Below the pieces are notes generated by a model. The model saw only the letters and a program-made list of their open reading frames with translations. It made no database searches and was not told where the DNA came from. Source: Thermodesulfobacteriota bacterium (GTDB taxonomy: Bacteria; Desulfobacterota; Desulfobulbia; Desulfobulbales; JBFMBH01). From it: a stretch of 50,062 bases of DNA. Made by a program: the position numbers and the translations under genes. The stretch is taken from assembly GCA_040755095.1 (NCBI GenBank), contig JBFMBH010000013.1:1-50062 (forward strand), written 5' to 3'. Positions 34,707 to 43,747 of the stretch are shown here, one piece after another (positions within the stretch are counted from its first letter, which is position 1; each line of letters starts with the position of its first letter).

Positions 34707-35666
34707 ATGCTTGCCTTTCTCGGCCGCAGCCTCATCGAAAAGCTCATCACCCTGTTCTTTGTCTCGGTGGTGTCGTTCCTGATCGTCCACCTCGCTCCCG
34801 GCGAGCCGGGCCAGGTGGACCCGCTCAACCCCAAGTTCACACCGGAGATGGTGGAGCGGTTCCGGGCCCAGTTCCATCTGGACGAGCCGCTGCCTGTCCA
34901 GTATCTCCTGTATTATCAGGATCTGTTTCAGGACCGCCTGGTCTCCTGGAAGGACAGCCAGCCGGTGCTGGCCAGGATTGTCGACCGCTTCATGAACAGC
35001 CTGCCCCTCTTTGTGGTAGGCACCCTCATCACCTGGACCCTGTCCTTCCCGGTGGGCATCCGGGCTGCCTTGCACCGGGGTGGCCCCTACGACCGCAGCA
35101 CCACCTTCCTGAGCTACCTGCTTTTGTCCATCCCCGGCTTCTTCTTCGCCTATCTGCTCATCATCCTGGTGGTGACCCGGCTGGGCGTGCCGGTCATCGG
35201 CCGGGAGACCTTTGGGATAGCCGGCGCCCCGGCCGTGCAGATCTTCATGGACCGGGTCTGGCACCTGGTGCTGCCCAGCATCCTGGGCGCCACCGGCGGC
35301 ATCGCAGTCCTGTCCCGCTACGTGCGCAGCCAGATGCTGGAGGTGGCCGGTGCCGACTACGTGCGCACCGCCCGGGCCAAGGGCCTGCCGGAAGAGGTCG
35401 TCTCCTACCGCCACGCCTTGCGCAACGCCCTCCTGCCCTTTGTCACCATGTTCGGCCTGCTCATCCCCGGCCTCCTGGGCGGCTCGGTGATCATCGAGTC
35501 GATCTTCTCCTGGCCGGGCCTGGGCCGCATGGCCTACGAGGCGATCCTGGCCCGGGACTACCCGGTGATCCTCACCGTCAACTTCATCTCCGCGGTGCTG
35601 GTCCTGTTCGGCACCCTGGTGTCGGATATTCTGTATTCCCTGGTGGATCCGCGGATCCGGCTGTGA
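34707..35666 (+). CDS. ABC transporter permease, DppB/OppB type
   Basis: 319 residues with about six membrane segments. The cytoplasmic EAA loop reads ADYVRTARAKGLPEEVV, and the end VSDILYSLVDPRIRL is typical of DppB-type permeases. It starts 11 bases after the binding-protein stop. Its usual partner, the DppC-type permease, is displaced by about 1 kb by a decayed gene. Confidence 0.92.
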   Translation: MLAFLGRSLIEKLITLFFVSVVSFLIVHLAPGEPGQVDPLNPKFTPEMVERFRAQFHLDEPLPVQYLLYYQDLFQDRLVSWKDSQPVLARIVDRFMNSLPLFVVGTLITWTLSFPVGIRAALHRGGPYDRSTTFLSYLLLSIPGFFFAYLLIILVVTRLGVPVIGRETFGIAGAPAVQIFMDRVWHLVLPSILGATGGIAVLSRYVRSQMLEVAGADYVRTARAKGLPEEVVSYRHALRNALLPFVTMFGLLIPGLLGGSVIIESIFSWPGLGRMAYEAILARDYPVILTVNFISAVLVLFGTLVSDILYSLVDPRIRL

Positions 35667-35741
35667 GCAGCGAGCAGGGACGCGGCCGGGGAGCGCCGTC
35701 TGGCCGCGCCGCCGCCGAGATATGGCCGCCGGGGAATGCCC

Positions 35742-35790
35742 GCCGGGGGATGAATCCCCCGGCTATCGTTGGCTGCTCTCGCTCCGCGAG
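35742..35790. repeat. REP-like double hairpin
   Basis: A perfect 10-base inverted repeat GCCGGGGGAT/ATCCCCCGGC (35742-35751, 35754-35763) is followed by CTCGC-TCC-GCGAG (35778-35790). The 240 bases between the permease gene and the decayed gene otherwise contain no gene I can support. Such paired short hairpins are typical of repetitive intergenic palindromes. Confidence 0.7.
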
Positions 35791-35906
35791 GCGGAGGAAG
35801 AGACTTTCCAAGAGAGAGCCAGGGCGTGGCGTAGCACCAGGATCAGCCGGTCTTGTGGAGGCCGGCCGGCAGAATCGGAGCTTTGGGCGGTTGACGGATC
35901 CCCAGC

Positions 35907-36680
35907 ATGGAAGATCAGCACATCGAATGGAAAGAGTCGTGGCGGGACGAGTACCTGAAGTGGGTGTGCGCTTTTGCCAATGCCCAGGGCGGGGTGCTGG
36001 AGATCGGCCGGGACAGCAAGGGAAGGGTGGTCGGCCTGGCCAACGCGGCGTGTCTTCTGGGGCAGCCATCAGCTACGAGGGCGTGCAGCGGGTGGAAACG
36101 TATCCGGTCCCGGAGGGCGCGCTGCGGGAGGCGATTTTCCACCTCATACGCCGACCGGCTGCGCATCTGGAATCCTGGAGAATTGCCGGACAGTTGGTCT
36201 GTCGCCAAGCTGCTGGGACCGCATCCCTCCCGACCGTTCAACCCCTCCGTAGCCAACGCCTTCTTCCGGGCGGGTGAAATCGAAGCCTGGGGCCGGGGCA
36301 TCCAGAGGGTCTTCGAAGCGTGCCGCGAGGCAGGTGCGCCAGAGCCGCGTCTCCAGGTGGAGCCTGGAGAACTGTGGACCGAATTCCCCTTCTCGCCAAC
36401 GCACTCCACCGACGCTGCCTTCGCTGGCCCCCGTCCCCAGGAGGCGAAGCCTTCAAGGATGAGTGCCCAAGAAACTACCCAAGAAACTACCCAAGAACAG
36501 ATTGTGGCCATGCTGGGTCAGGACCCGACCCTCACCCGCGAGGCTCTGGCAAGCCGTATCGGGATTACTGCCGACGGCATCAAGGACCACCTTGGGAAAC
36601 TGAGGCAGGCCGGGCGGATTCGGCACGTCGGTTCGACGAAGAAGGGCCGCTGGGAGATACTGAGGACGGATGATGAGTAG
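35907..36680 (+). pseudogene. Decayed AlbA_2/RecG-like ATP-binding DNA-binding protein
   Basis: The first about 48 residues (EDQHIEWKESWRDEY, FANAQGGVLEIGR) match the start of AlbA_2-domain regulators often called RecG-like. The protein then jumps over what should be over 200 residues. The family block SYEGVQRVETYPVPEGALREAI is readable only in another frame (about 36070-36145). The original frame resumes with YADRLRIWNPGELPDSW, AWGRGIQRVFEACREAG and a C-terminal winged helix (ALASRIGITADGIKDHL). This shows an internal deletion plus frameshifts. It sits between two permease genes of one transporter, so it was probably inserted. The open frame runs on, so a short product may still be made. Confidence 0.85.
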
Positions 36681-37608
36681 AAGCTCCTTATGGCTGCTGA
36701 TCCGTGAAAACCGCCTGGCCCTGGCGGGCCTGGTGGTCTTTTGCCTGTTCTTCCTCCTGGCCGTCGCCGGCTACCTCCTCACCGCCGGCAGCACGCCGGT
36801 CCTGGACCCGGCCCTGGTGCGGCTGCCGGAGCGGCTGTTGCCGCCGCTTTCCCGGCCGCATCCGGAGCTGCTGGCCCCCGGCGAGCTGCCCCGGCTGGGG
36901 ATCTATCTCCTGGGCACCGACGAGCTGGGCCGGGACGTCTTGGCCCGCATGCTCCAGGGCGCCTGGGTGTCTTTGACCGTCGGCTTCGTGGCGGTGGGCA
37001 TCGCGGTGGCCATCGGCGTGGTCTACGGGGGCCTGGCCGGCTACTACGGCGACCGCCGCCTGCGCCTTCTGCCCTGGCTGGGCATCTCCCTGGACAGCCT
37101 TCTCATGCGCTTTGTCGATATCATGCTCTGCTTCCCGTCCTTCTTCCTGATCCTCACCGTGGTGGCGGTGCTGCCGGCCAGCATCTACAACATCATGGTG
37201 GTGATCGGGCTCACCAGCTGGATGGGCACGGCGCTCTTCGTGCGGGCGGAATTTCTGTCGCTGCGGGAGCAGGATTTCGTCACCGCGGTGCGGGCCCTGG
37301 GGCTGTCCGACCGCCGCATCATCTTCCGTCACATGCTGCCCAACGCCCTGGGGCCGGTGCTGGTTTCGGCCACCATCGGCATCGCCAGCGCCATCCTCAC
37401 CGAGGCCGGCCTGTCCTTCCTCGGTTTCGGGGTGCCGCCCCCCCACGCCACCTGGGGCAACATCCTCTCCGACGGCAAGCGCTTCCTCTTCGACGCCCCC
37501 TGGCTGACCCTCATCCCCGGGGTGGCGATCCTCATCGTCGTCCTGGCCTTCAACCTCTTTGGCGAGGGCCTGCGGGACGCCATCAACCCCAAGCTGCGGC
37601 AGCGGTGA
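36670..37608 (+). CDS. ABC transporter permease, DppC/OppC type
   Basis: 312 residues. An N-terminal membrane segment (LALAGLVVFCLFFLLAVAGY), LGTDELGRDVLARML and an EAA loop QDFVTAVRALGLSDRRI are signatures of the DppC family. The C-terminal SFLGFGVPPPHATWGNIL is also diagnostic. It overlaps the end of the decayed gene's frame and may borrow its translation. An ATPase of the same family is encoded apart from it at 45900-46889. Confidence 0.92.
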   Translation: MMSRSSLWLLIRENRLALAGLVVFCLFFLLAVAGYLLTAGSTPVLDPALVRLPERLLPPLSRPHPELLAPGELPRLGIYLLGTDELGRDVLARMLQGAWVSLTVGFVAVGIAVAIGVVYGGLAGYYGDRRLRLLPWLGISLDSLLMRFVDIMLCFPSFFLILTVVAVLPASIYNIMVVIGLTSWMGTALFVRAEFLSLREQDFVTAVRALGLSDRRIIFRHMLPNALGPVLVSATIGIASAILTEAGLSFLGFGVPPPHATWGNILSDGKRFLFDAPWLTLIPGVAILIVVLAFNLFGEGLRDAINPKLRQR

Positions 37609-37630
37609 GCGCCGGCACATTCCTCTGACC

Positions 37631-39997
37631 ATGGCTGCATCCAAGGAAGACCGGCGCAAGGCGCGCCGCAAGGAGAAGCAGAAGGAGGCCCGCCAGCACC
37701 GGGTCGCGGCCGCGGAGAAGGAAAGGGCCTTGCTCACCTGGGAGGATGCCTGCTGGTACATGCACCAGGGGGACTTCAAACAGGCCCTCACCCTGGTCGA
37801 GGGGATGCTTCGGAAGGACCCGGACCATGTCCCGGCGTTGCAGATGCTGGTGGACCTGGGCGTGTATCTGGATCGACCGGACCTGTGGCTGCGGGCCTCC
37901 TGGCCGCTGTTTCAGCTGAAGAAGATCAGGGACGAGCACCTGCAGCATCTGGTCATCGCGCTGGAGCACGTTGGCCGCGACCAGGATGCCCTGGCCGTGG
38001 CGGAGGCGGTGTTGGCCCTGTGCGAGGCGAAGAAGATCCGCAGGCCGGTGGCGGTCCGCAAGGAGGTCCTCAGAATGCAGGCCCGCTGCCAGGCTCGCTT
38101 GCAGTTTGCCCAGCAGATGCGGGAATGGTCGCAGCCTTCCGAGCCACGCCCGCGAAGGCCACTACTGGGGGATCAGCCCGGAGCGCGCCCGGCTCCGGCA
38201 CCGGCGAAGGCAGTGCCAGAGCCGTCCATGCCGGCCCCCCCCCCGGCGCCAGCTGCCGTCGCCGCACCGTCCCTGCCGGTGACCGTGGAACTGGCCACCC
38301 AAAGCCTCCGTGCGGCCCTGACCCGGGAGCGCCTGAACAGCCGCGCCCAGTACGATCTGGCCCTCTCGGCCCTGGGTATCCGGCTCCAGGATGCCTTCGA
38401 GGATCTCCTCTGTCTGGCCGGCCTTTCCGAGGTCCGCTCCTTCTGGTACCAGGAGGAGACGGCGAAGAAGGTTCTGAAGGGCTTCCGGGGCCGGGCCCTT
38501 CTGGCGGACGAGGTGGGGCTGGGCAAGACCATCGAGGCCTGCATCGTCCTCAAGGAGTACCTGCTGCGGGGCATGGTCAAGACCGGCCTCATCCTTACCC
38601 CGGCGCCCCTGGTCTCCCAGTGGCGGGACGAATTGGCGGCCAAGTTCGGCCTGGCTATGCCCTGCACCGATGACGCCGACTACCGGAGTGGCAGCGCGGC
38701 CTTCTGGCAGCAGCCCCTGGTGCTCGCCTCCCTCAACCAGGCCAAGTCGAAGCGGAACTTCGATCTGGTCGTCAGCCGGGAGTACGACATTGTCATCGTC
38801 GACGAGGCCCACCACCTCAAGAACCGCAACACCCTGAGCTGGAAGCTGGTGAATGCCCTCCAGAAGCGGTTCCTCCTGCTCCTGACCGCCACGCCGGTGG
38901 AAAACAACCTCATGGAGCTCTACAACCTGGTCACCCTCCTGAAGCCAGGGCAGCTCAAGACCGCCGCTGCCTTCCGCCAGGAGTTCATGAGCCGCTCGGA
39001 CCCCACCGACCCCCAGAACCGGGAGCGGCTGCGGGAGCTCCTGGGCCAGGTGATGATCAGAAACACCCGGGCGGTGGCCCGGCTGGAGATCCCGCCCCGC
39101 TTCGCCCACACCGTGCGGGTTACGCCCAGTCCCACGGAAAAGGAGCTTTACGACCGGGTGACCACCCTGGTCCGGACCATGAACAGCCGGGAGGGCCAGG
39201 GCCGGCGCCTGGTGCTGGAGAGCCTCCTGGCCGAGGCCGGCTCCTCGCCCCGGGCGGTGAGCCGGACCCTGACCCGGCTGGCCCGCCAGGAGGACTGGGA
39301 TCCGGATCTGAGGCAGGAGGTGGCCGCCCTGGCCAACATGGCCCGGGACGTGGAGATCAGCCGCAAGAACGAGGTGCTCCTCCAGCTCCTGGCCAAAAAC
39401 CCGGACAAGACCATCGTCTTCGTCAAGTTCACCGCCACCCTGGAGTACCTGGCCGAGCTGTTCGACTGGCACCGCATCCCCTTTGCCCGCTTCCACGGCG
39501 GCCTGTCCAACGAGGCCAAAGACCAGGAGCTGGCCCGCTTCCGGGCCGACGTGGATCTCCTGTTGGCCACCGAGGTGGGCGGCGAAGGCCGCAATCTCCA
39601 GTTCTGTCACCAGATGGTGAACTACGACCTGCCCTGGAACCCCATGAAGATCGAGCAACGGATCGGCCGCCTGCATCGCATCGGCCAGGAGCACCAGGTG
39701 CTGATCTGGAATCTCGCCGCCGTGGGCTCCATCGAGGACTACATCCTCGAGATCCTGGACAAGAAGATCAACATGTTCGAGCTGGTGATCGGCGAGATCG
39801 ACATGATCCTGGGCCGGACCGGCGGCGAGGAGGACTTCGCCGATCTGGTCTACGACATCTGGCTCCGTGCCGCCACGGAGGCCGACCGCACCCAGGCCTT
39901 CGACGAGCTGGCCCGGCAGCTCAAGCGCTCCAAGACCGCGTACCAGCGCTCCAAGGCCCTGGACGACAAGCTCTTCGGAGAGACCTATGAGATGTGA
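37631..39997 (+). CDS. SNF2-family helicase with TPR-like N-terminus
   Basis: 788 residues. A lysine-rich start (KEDRRKARRKEKQKEARQ) and a helical, TPR-like region (to about 160) precede a proline-rich linker. The SNF2 motor follows: Walker A DEVGLGKT (293-300), DEAHH (391-395), LTATPVENN, then FVKFTATLEYL and the arginine-finger motif QRIGRLHRIGQ. SNF2 motors remodel protein-DNA or protein-RNA complexes. Its 3' end overlaps the start of the following zinc-ribbon gene, so the two form a unit. It follows the permease gene by 22 bases but is unlikely to share its role. The family is broad; RapA-like or defence use are both possible. Confidence 0.88.
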   Translation: MAASKEDRRKARRKEKQKEARQHRVAAAEKERALLTWEDACWYMHQGDFKQALTLVEGMLRKDPDHVPALQMLVDLGVYLDRPDLWLRASWPLFQLKKIRDEHLQHLVIALEHVGRDQDALAVAEAVLALCEAKKIRRPVAVRKEVLRMQARCQARLQFAQQMREWSQPSEPRPRRPLLGDQPGARPAPAPAKAVPEPSMPAPPPAPAAVAAPSLPVTVELATQSLRAALTRERLNSRAQYDLALSALGIRLQDAFEDLLCLAGLSEVRSFWYQEETAKKVLKGFRGRALLADEVGLGKTIEACIVLKEYLLRGMVKTGLILTPAPLVSQWRDELAAKFGLAMPCTDDADYRSGSAAFWQQPLVLASLNQAKSKRNFDLVVSREYDIVIVDEAHHLKNRNTLSWKLVNALQKRFLLLLTATPVENNLMELYNLVTLLKPGQLKTAAAFRQEFMSRSDPTDPQNRERLRELLGQVMIRNTRAVARLEIPPRFAHTVRVTPSPTEKELYDRVTTLVRTMNSREGQGRRLVLESLLAEAGSSPRAVSRTLTRLARQEDWDPDLRQEVAALANMARDVEISRKNEVLLQLLAKNPDKTIVFVKFTATLEYLAELFDWHRIPFARFHGGLSNEAKDQELARFRADVDLLLATEVGGEGRNLQFCHQMVNYDLPWNPMKIEQRIGRLHRIGQEHQVLIWNLAAVGSIEDYILEILDKKINMFELVIGEIDMILGRTGGEEDFADLVYDIWLRAATEADRTQAFDELARQLKRSKTAYQRSKALDDKLFGETYEM

Positions 39998-41120
39998 GGC
40001 GCCGCCGGATCTGGCCGGTTTCGTGGCTACGTTCCTGGAACAGCAGGGGGCGGTGGTGGAGCGGCAGCCCGACTCCCTGGAGGCGATTTTGCCTGCCGCG
40101 CTGGCCACCACCCTGGGCACCAGCGAGCATCTGCAGCTGGCCGAGGGCGCGGGTGCTGGCCTGGGCTTTGGCTCGCTCCTCCTGGAGCGGCTGGTGACCG
40201 AGGCCCTGGCCGGCTTGCCGGTGGCCGGCTGCCGGCTGAGCTTCGAGTACGTCAAGACCCAGGGCTTCGATCGGCTGGTGGCTGAGCAGCTCTTCCTGAG
40301 CCGTGCCAAGGGGCAGGTGAAGGGCCAGGCCAGAGCCCTGGGGCAGTACCTGTGGCTGACGGCGCGCTATCTCGCTGCCAGCGACGAGCAGCGGGAGGGA
40401 CAGGTATCGGTCCTGGCCAATCTGGAGACCGGGGTCCCGGTGCCGGACATGGCGGAGCGTCTGCTCCAGACCCCCAAGGACTATGTGCTGGAGCCGGGAC
40501 CCACTGCCTGGACCGCCGGCCGGCTGGACCGCCTGCTGCCGATCCTGGATCGCCGGATCCACCAGGCGGTGACCGCTGCCATCGAGCCCTTTGTGGCCAG
40601 CATGACCCGGCGGCTGCACCGGGACCTGGCGAGCCTCAAGGAGTACTACACCAGCCTGGGCCGGGAGATGACCCGGGGCCTGGCCCGGGCCGGCTTGTCC
40701 GACGCATTGCGCCAGGACCGCCAGGCCAAGATCGAGGCCCTGCCCCAGGAGCTGGCCCGCAAAGAGGAGGATCTGGTGAAGAAGTACAGCCTGCGGGTGG
40801 CGGTGCAGCCTGCCGCGGTCATGCTCATCCAGATGCCGGTGGCCCGGGTGCTGTACGAGGTGGCGGTGGGACGAGCGAAAAAGGATCTGTCCCTCACCTA
40901 CAACCCCCTGACCAAGGCCCTGGAGCCCGTGGCCTGCGAGGGCTGCGGCGGCGGCCTTACCCGGGGCCAGCTCTGCCCGGCCATGCACCTCCTCTGCCCG
41001 GCCTGTGGCCCCCGCTGCCCCCGCTGCGCCGGTGATCCAGCCAGGCGGCCCCTTACCGTGAAAGACGAACCGCAGAATGTCCAACAAGGAACTGCGAAGG
41101 GAAAAGGGACCGGCAATTGA
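39987..41120 (+). CDS. Hypothetical zinc-ribbon protein paired with the SNF2 helicase
   Basis: 377 residues. The body is mostly helical with long charged stretches (e.g. MTRRLHRDLASLKEYYTS). The C-terminal part has two cysteine pairs and further cysteines, CEGCGGGL ... CPAMHLLCPACGPRCPRC, a zinc-ribbon arrangement. I do not recognise the family. The start at 39987 overlaps the helicase end by 11 bases. The last about 20 residues (VKDEPQNVQQ...) are encoded by the repeat at 41058-41169, so the native end was probably shorter or different. Confidence 0.7.
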   Translation: MRCEAPPDLAGFVATFLEQQGAVVERQPDSLEAILPAALATTLGTSEHLQLAEGAGAGLGFGSLLLERLVTEALAGLPVAGCRLSFEYVKTQGFDRLVAEQLFLSRAKGQVKGQARALGQYLWLTARYLAASDEQREGQVSVLANLETGVPVPDMAERLLQTPKDYVLEPGPTAWTAGRLDRLLPILDRRIHQAVTAAIEPFVASMTRRLHRDLASLKEYYTSLGREMTRGLARAGLSDALRQDRQAKIEALPQELARKEEDLVKKYSLRVAVQPAAVMLIQMPVARVLYEVAVGRAKKDLSLTYNPLTKALEPVACEGCGGGLTRGQLCPAMHLLCPACGPRCPRCAGDPARRPLTVKDEPQNVQQGTAKGKGTGN

Positions 41121-41169
41121 CGTTTCGGATCAGTCCGCCGGTCCCTCCCTGGACGCGGCTGGACATTCC
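41058..41169. repeat. Dispersed dyad element, copy A
   Basis: About 112 bases, a second copy of which is at 48043-48150. Of the first 34 bases 33 are identical, and TTTCGGATCAGT in the middle is identical. Near-terminal inverted arms GAATGTCCA (41075-41083) and TGGACATTC (41160-41168), with an inner ACCGGC/GCCGGT pair, give a nested hairpin. It reads like a MITE or repeated intergenic palindrome. Confidence 0.8.
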
Positions 41170-41219
41170 AGGGGTGGCCGGAAGAGACCGGTAGCCCTAC
41201 CGGGCCGCCGAGCGGTCGT

Positions 41220-41777
41220 CTACAGCCAGAGGGTCCCGAGATCGATGGCGACCTCCTGGAAAGGCGCCGCCCGCACCCGGTCGTCGTCGATCCAGGTGCC
41301 CATGAGGGCCCACACCCCCCCCCCCAGCTGGAAGCACTCCAGAGTCCGGTTGCCAGGGTCGAGATACCAGGCATAGGGCACTCCATGCCGGGCATAGATG
41401 GCCATCTTCGTGATCCGGTCCTTGCGGAAGGTGGAGGGGGAAAGGATCTCGCACACCCAGTCCGGAGCAACCGAGATCCAGTTGTCGGCCTCTTCCCTGG
41501 GAAAACGCTCCCTCTTCCAGCCGGCCAGATCCGGGACCAGGATGTCCTCACCCAGACCGAGCTCCGGCTCGACCAGGATCACCCAGCCGCCGGGACCGCC
41601 CCGGCCCAGGCCATAGGGTGGCACCAGGCCGCCGCCCAGATGCGAGGCGGCAAAGCTGTGCCGCCTCGATGGCCTGGGGGTGGCCACCAGCTCGCCGGCC
41701 AGGATCTCGCCGGTCACATGGTCGGGCAGGGCCTGCAGATCGTGGTAGGTGGCGTGGCGTGGCGCGGTCTCGGCCAT
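41220..41777 (-). CDS. Uma2-family (DUF820) PD-(D/E)xK protein
   Basis: 185 residues. The family pattern is clear: an N-terminal HDL-like TYHDLQALPD, VEPELGLG, VPDLAGW, then WVCEILSPSTFRKDRITKMAIYARHGVPYAWYLDP split over its length, with the acidic and lysine residues of a PD-(D/E)xK nuclease core. Uma2 genes are common and multicopy, of unknown role; many are thought to be remnants of mobile nuclease families. It is a lone minus-strand gene between plus-strand units. The stop is at 41220-41222. Confidence 0.88.
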   Translation of the reverse strand: MAETAPRHATYHDLQALPDHVTGEILAGELVATPRPSRRHSFAASHLGGGLVPPYGLGRGGPGGWVILVEPELGLGEDILVPDLAGWKRERFPREEADNWISVAPDWVCEILSPSTFRKDRITKMAIYARHGVPYAWYLDPGNRTLECFQLGGGVWALMGTWIDDDRVRAAPFQEVAIDLGTLWL

Positions 41778-41960
41778 ACTGGTCCTCCTGGCGGCCCAGG
41801 GAGGTCGGTCCTGGTGTTGGCAGCAGACCGCTTCTCCGGGCTGCTGTTGACCCGAAATCTGGGGTGCGCTGCCAGGCTCCCCAGTCCAGGCCTGCTTCTC
41901 GTCATCAGGCTAGCCAGACCGGGGGAGGGGTGTCAATGCCCCCCCCGCTCCAGCCCGGAA

Positions 41961-42004
41961 TGAACCAAGGGCTAACCGTGTCCTAACCGGCTCCAAACAG
42001 AACG
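41961..42004 (+). promoter_or_regulatory. Candidate Pho box, four 11-base-spaced repeats
   Basis: Repeats with an 11-base period start at 41961 (TGAACCA), 41972 (CTAACCG), 41983 (CTAACCG) and 41994 (CAAACAG). PhoB/PhoP sites are 7-base direct repeats spaced by 4 bases, the same geometry, and some lineages use CTTAACC-like units. It lies about 140 bases before the alkaline phosphatase start in a 365-base gap (41778-42142) that otherwise holds no gene I can see. No clear -10 was found behind it. Confidence 0.55.
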
Positions 42005-42142
42005 GATCCAAAAACAGCGCCAAGGGCAGCCGGAAAGAGCGACGGGCCGGGTGGCTCGCCGGTCAGAGAAGCCGGGGTGCCCGCACGGAAGTCGGCCAGG
42101 AGACAGGGGCTCGGAGCACGCAACCAGCGAAGGAGGACAGAC

Positions 42143-43657
42143 ATGAACGGAGCAGTCAGAGCAGGAAAGGTCATCATCACCGCCCTCGTGGTTACCGCCG
42201 GTTTGTGCTCGGCGGCGCAGGCCGGTGGCCAGGACGAGGCGTCAGGGGGCCGGGGGCCGCGGTCCAGGGAGGCCAAGAACATCATCCTCTTCATCGGCGA
42301 CGGCATGCAGCTCGAGCACGAGATCGCCGCCAGCCGCTACCTGCATGGCCGGGATTTCGGACTGGCCTGGCACGACCTGGGCTACCGAGCCGCGGTCACC
42401 ACCTGGGATGTCACCACCTACAACGCCCGCGCCGCGACGCTGGGGGCGGCCCCATACAGCCCGGAGAGCTTCGAGCCGACGATTGGCTACGATCCCGCCC
42501 TGGGCGGCAAGCGGCCCTTCCCTGCCGACACCACCGGGTCCGACGCCTATTTCCTGACCACCATGAAGGCCACTGACTCGGCCTCGGCCGCCACGGCCTG
42601 GGCGACCGGTCACAAGACCGATGACGGCAACATCGCCTGGCTGCCCGGTGACCCGGAGGGCGGCGCGCTCAGGACCATCGCCGAGCTGGTCCGGGAAGAC
42701 AAGCACCGCTCCATCGGCGTGGTGAGCACAGTGCCCTTCACCCATGCCACCCCGGCTGCCCATGTCAGTCACAACGTTTCCCGCAACAACTACCTGGCCA
42801 TTGCCGACGAGATCATCCGGGACGTCCAGCCCGAAGTGGTGATCGGCGGCGGCTTTCCCGCCAGCGGCAATTTCCGCTATCTGTCCGAATCCCTCTACCA
42901 GGAGGTCAAGGAAGGCATCGTCGACGAGTATGTCTTTGTCGAGCGGGCCGCCGGCGTGGACGGCGGTCTGATCCTCGCGGACGGCGCCGGCCAGGCCCTG
43001 GCCAGCGGCAAGAAGCTCTTCGGCCTTTTCGGCGGCGCCGACGGCAACCTCATCTCCCCGGTGCCCGCCGACTCGCCCCGATTTCCGGCCATCGCCCGGG
43101 GCGCGGTGGAGGATCCGCTGCTGGTGGACTCCACCCGGGCTGCCCTCAAGGTGCTGAGCGCCGATCGGGACGGCTTCTTCCTCATGGTGGAGCAGGGTGA
43201 TATCGACTGGGCCAACCATGCCAATGACTTCGCCCGCATGATCGGCTGCGTCTGGGACCTGGACCTGGCGGTCCGCTCGGCCATCGACTTCGTCAACCAG
43301 CCCGGGGACCGGGTGGACTGGAGCAACACCCTGCTCATCGTCACCTCGGACCACGGCAACAGCTACATGCGTCTGGTCCTGGACGACAGCGCCACCCCGC
43401 GGCTCGGCCTGGGCGATCTGCCGCGGCAGGTGGCCAACAGCGTACCGGTGGGCGGCTACACGCCGGGCTTTGTCTATCCCGAGGGCGAGATCACGTACGG
43501 CTCCGGCTCCCACACCAATGAGCTGGTGACCTTCTACGCCAGGGGCCAGGGGGTCAACCAGTTCGCCCGCCGCCAGGGCGCCTGGTATCCACGGACCCAG
43601 CTCCTCGACAACACCCAGCTCTTCGAGGCCATGGCCGCGGCCTCTGGTCTGCGCTAG
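42143..43657 (+). CDS. Secreted alkaline phosphatase, PhoA-like fold
   Basis: 504 residues with a signal peptide (AGKVIITALVVTAGLCSAAQA). Alkaline phosphatase landmarks: metal ligand NIILFIGDGM, nucleophile in TDSASAATAWATG (Ser146), VEQGDIDWANHANDF and VTSDHGNS, plus a late SGSHTNE histidine. It would hydrolyse phosphomonoesters in the periplasm. A strong ribosome site AAGGAGGAC lies just before the ATG. The Pho-box-like repeats upstream fit phosphate-starvation control. A perfect palindrome terminator follows. Confidence 0.9.
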   Translation: MNGAVRAGKVIITALVVTAGLCSAAQAGGQDEASGGRGPRSREAKNIILFIGDGMQLEHEIAASRYLHGRDFGLAWHDLGYRAAVTTWDVTTYNARAATLGAAPYSPESFEPTIGYDPALGGKRPFPADTTGSDAYFLTTMKATDSASAATAWATGHKTDDGNIAWLPGDPEGGALRTIAELVREDKHRSIGVVSTVPFTHATPAAHVSHNVSRNNYLAIADEIIRDVQPEVVIGGGFPASGNFRYLSESLYQEVKEGIVDEYVFVERAAGVDGGLILADGAGQALASGKKLFGLFGGADGNLISPVPADSPRFPAIARGAVEDPLLVDSTRAALKVLSADRDGFFLMVEQGDIDWANHANDFARMIGCVWDLDLAVRSAIDFVNQPGDRVDWSNTLLIVTSDHGNSYMRLVLDDSATPRLGLGDLPRQVANSVPVGGYTPGFVYPEGEITYGSGSHTNELVTFYARGQGVNQFARRQGAWYPRTQLLDNTQLFEAMAAASGLR

Positions 43658-43686
43658 CCGGCGACACCCCACCCTGGTCTGAACCG

Positions 43687-43723
43687 CCAAGGGGGCCGGC
43701 GGATGTTCCGCCGGCCCCCTTGG
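43687..43723 (+). terminator. Perfect 17-base palindromic stem after the phosphatase
   Basis: CCAAGGGGGCCGGCGGA (43687-43703) and its exact complement (43707-43723) flank a TGT loop. The stem is long and GC-rich, but only a weak T-run (TCTT) follows, so it may work as a terminator or an RNA end-protecting hairpin. Confidence 0.75.
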
Positions 43724-43747
43724 TCTTGCCACCGCAACCTGCAGGTC

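Noticed and set aside
37631-41120. A DISARM defence system
   Set aside because: DISARM needs a methylase and DrmA/B/C proteins; only an SNF2 motor is present.
41220-41777. A restriction enzyme
   Set aside because: Uma2 proteins have a nuclease-like core but there is no methylase next to it and the family role is unknown.
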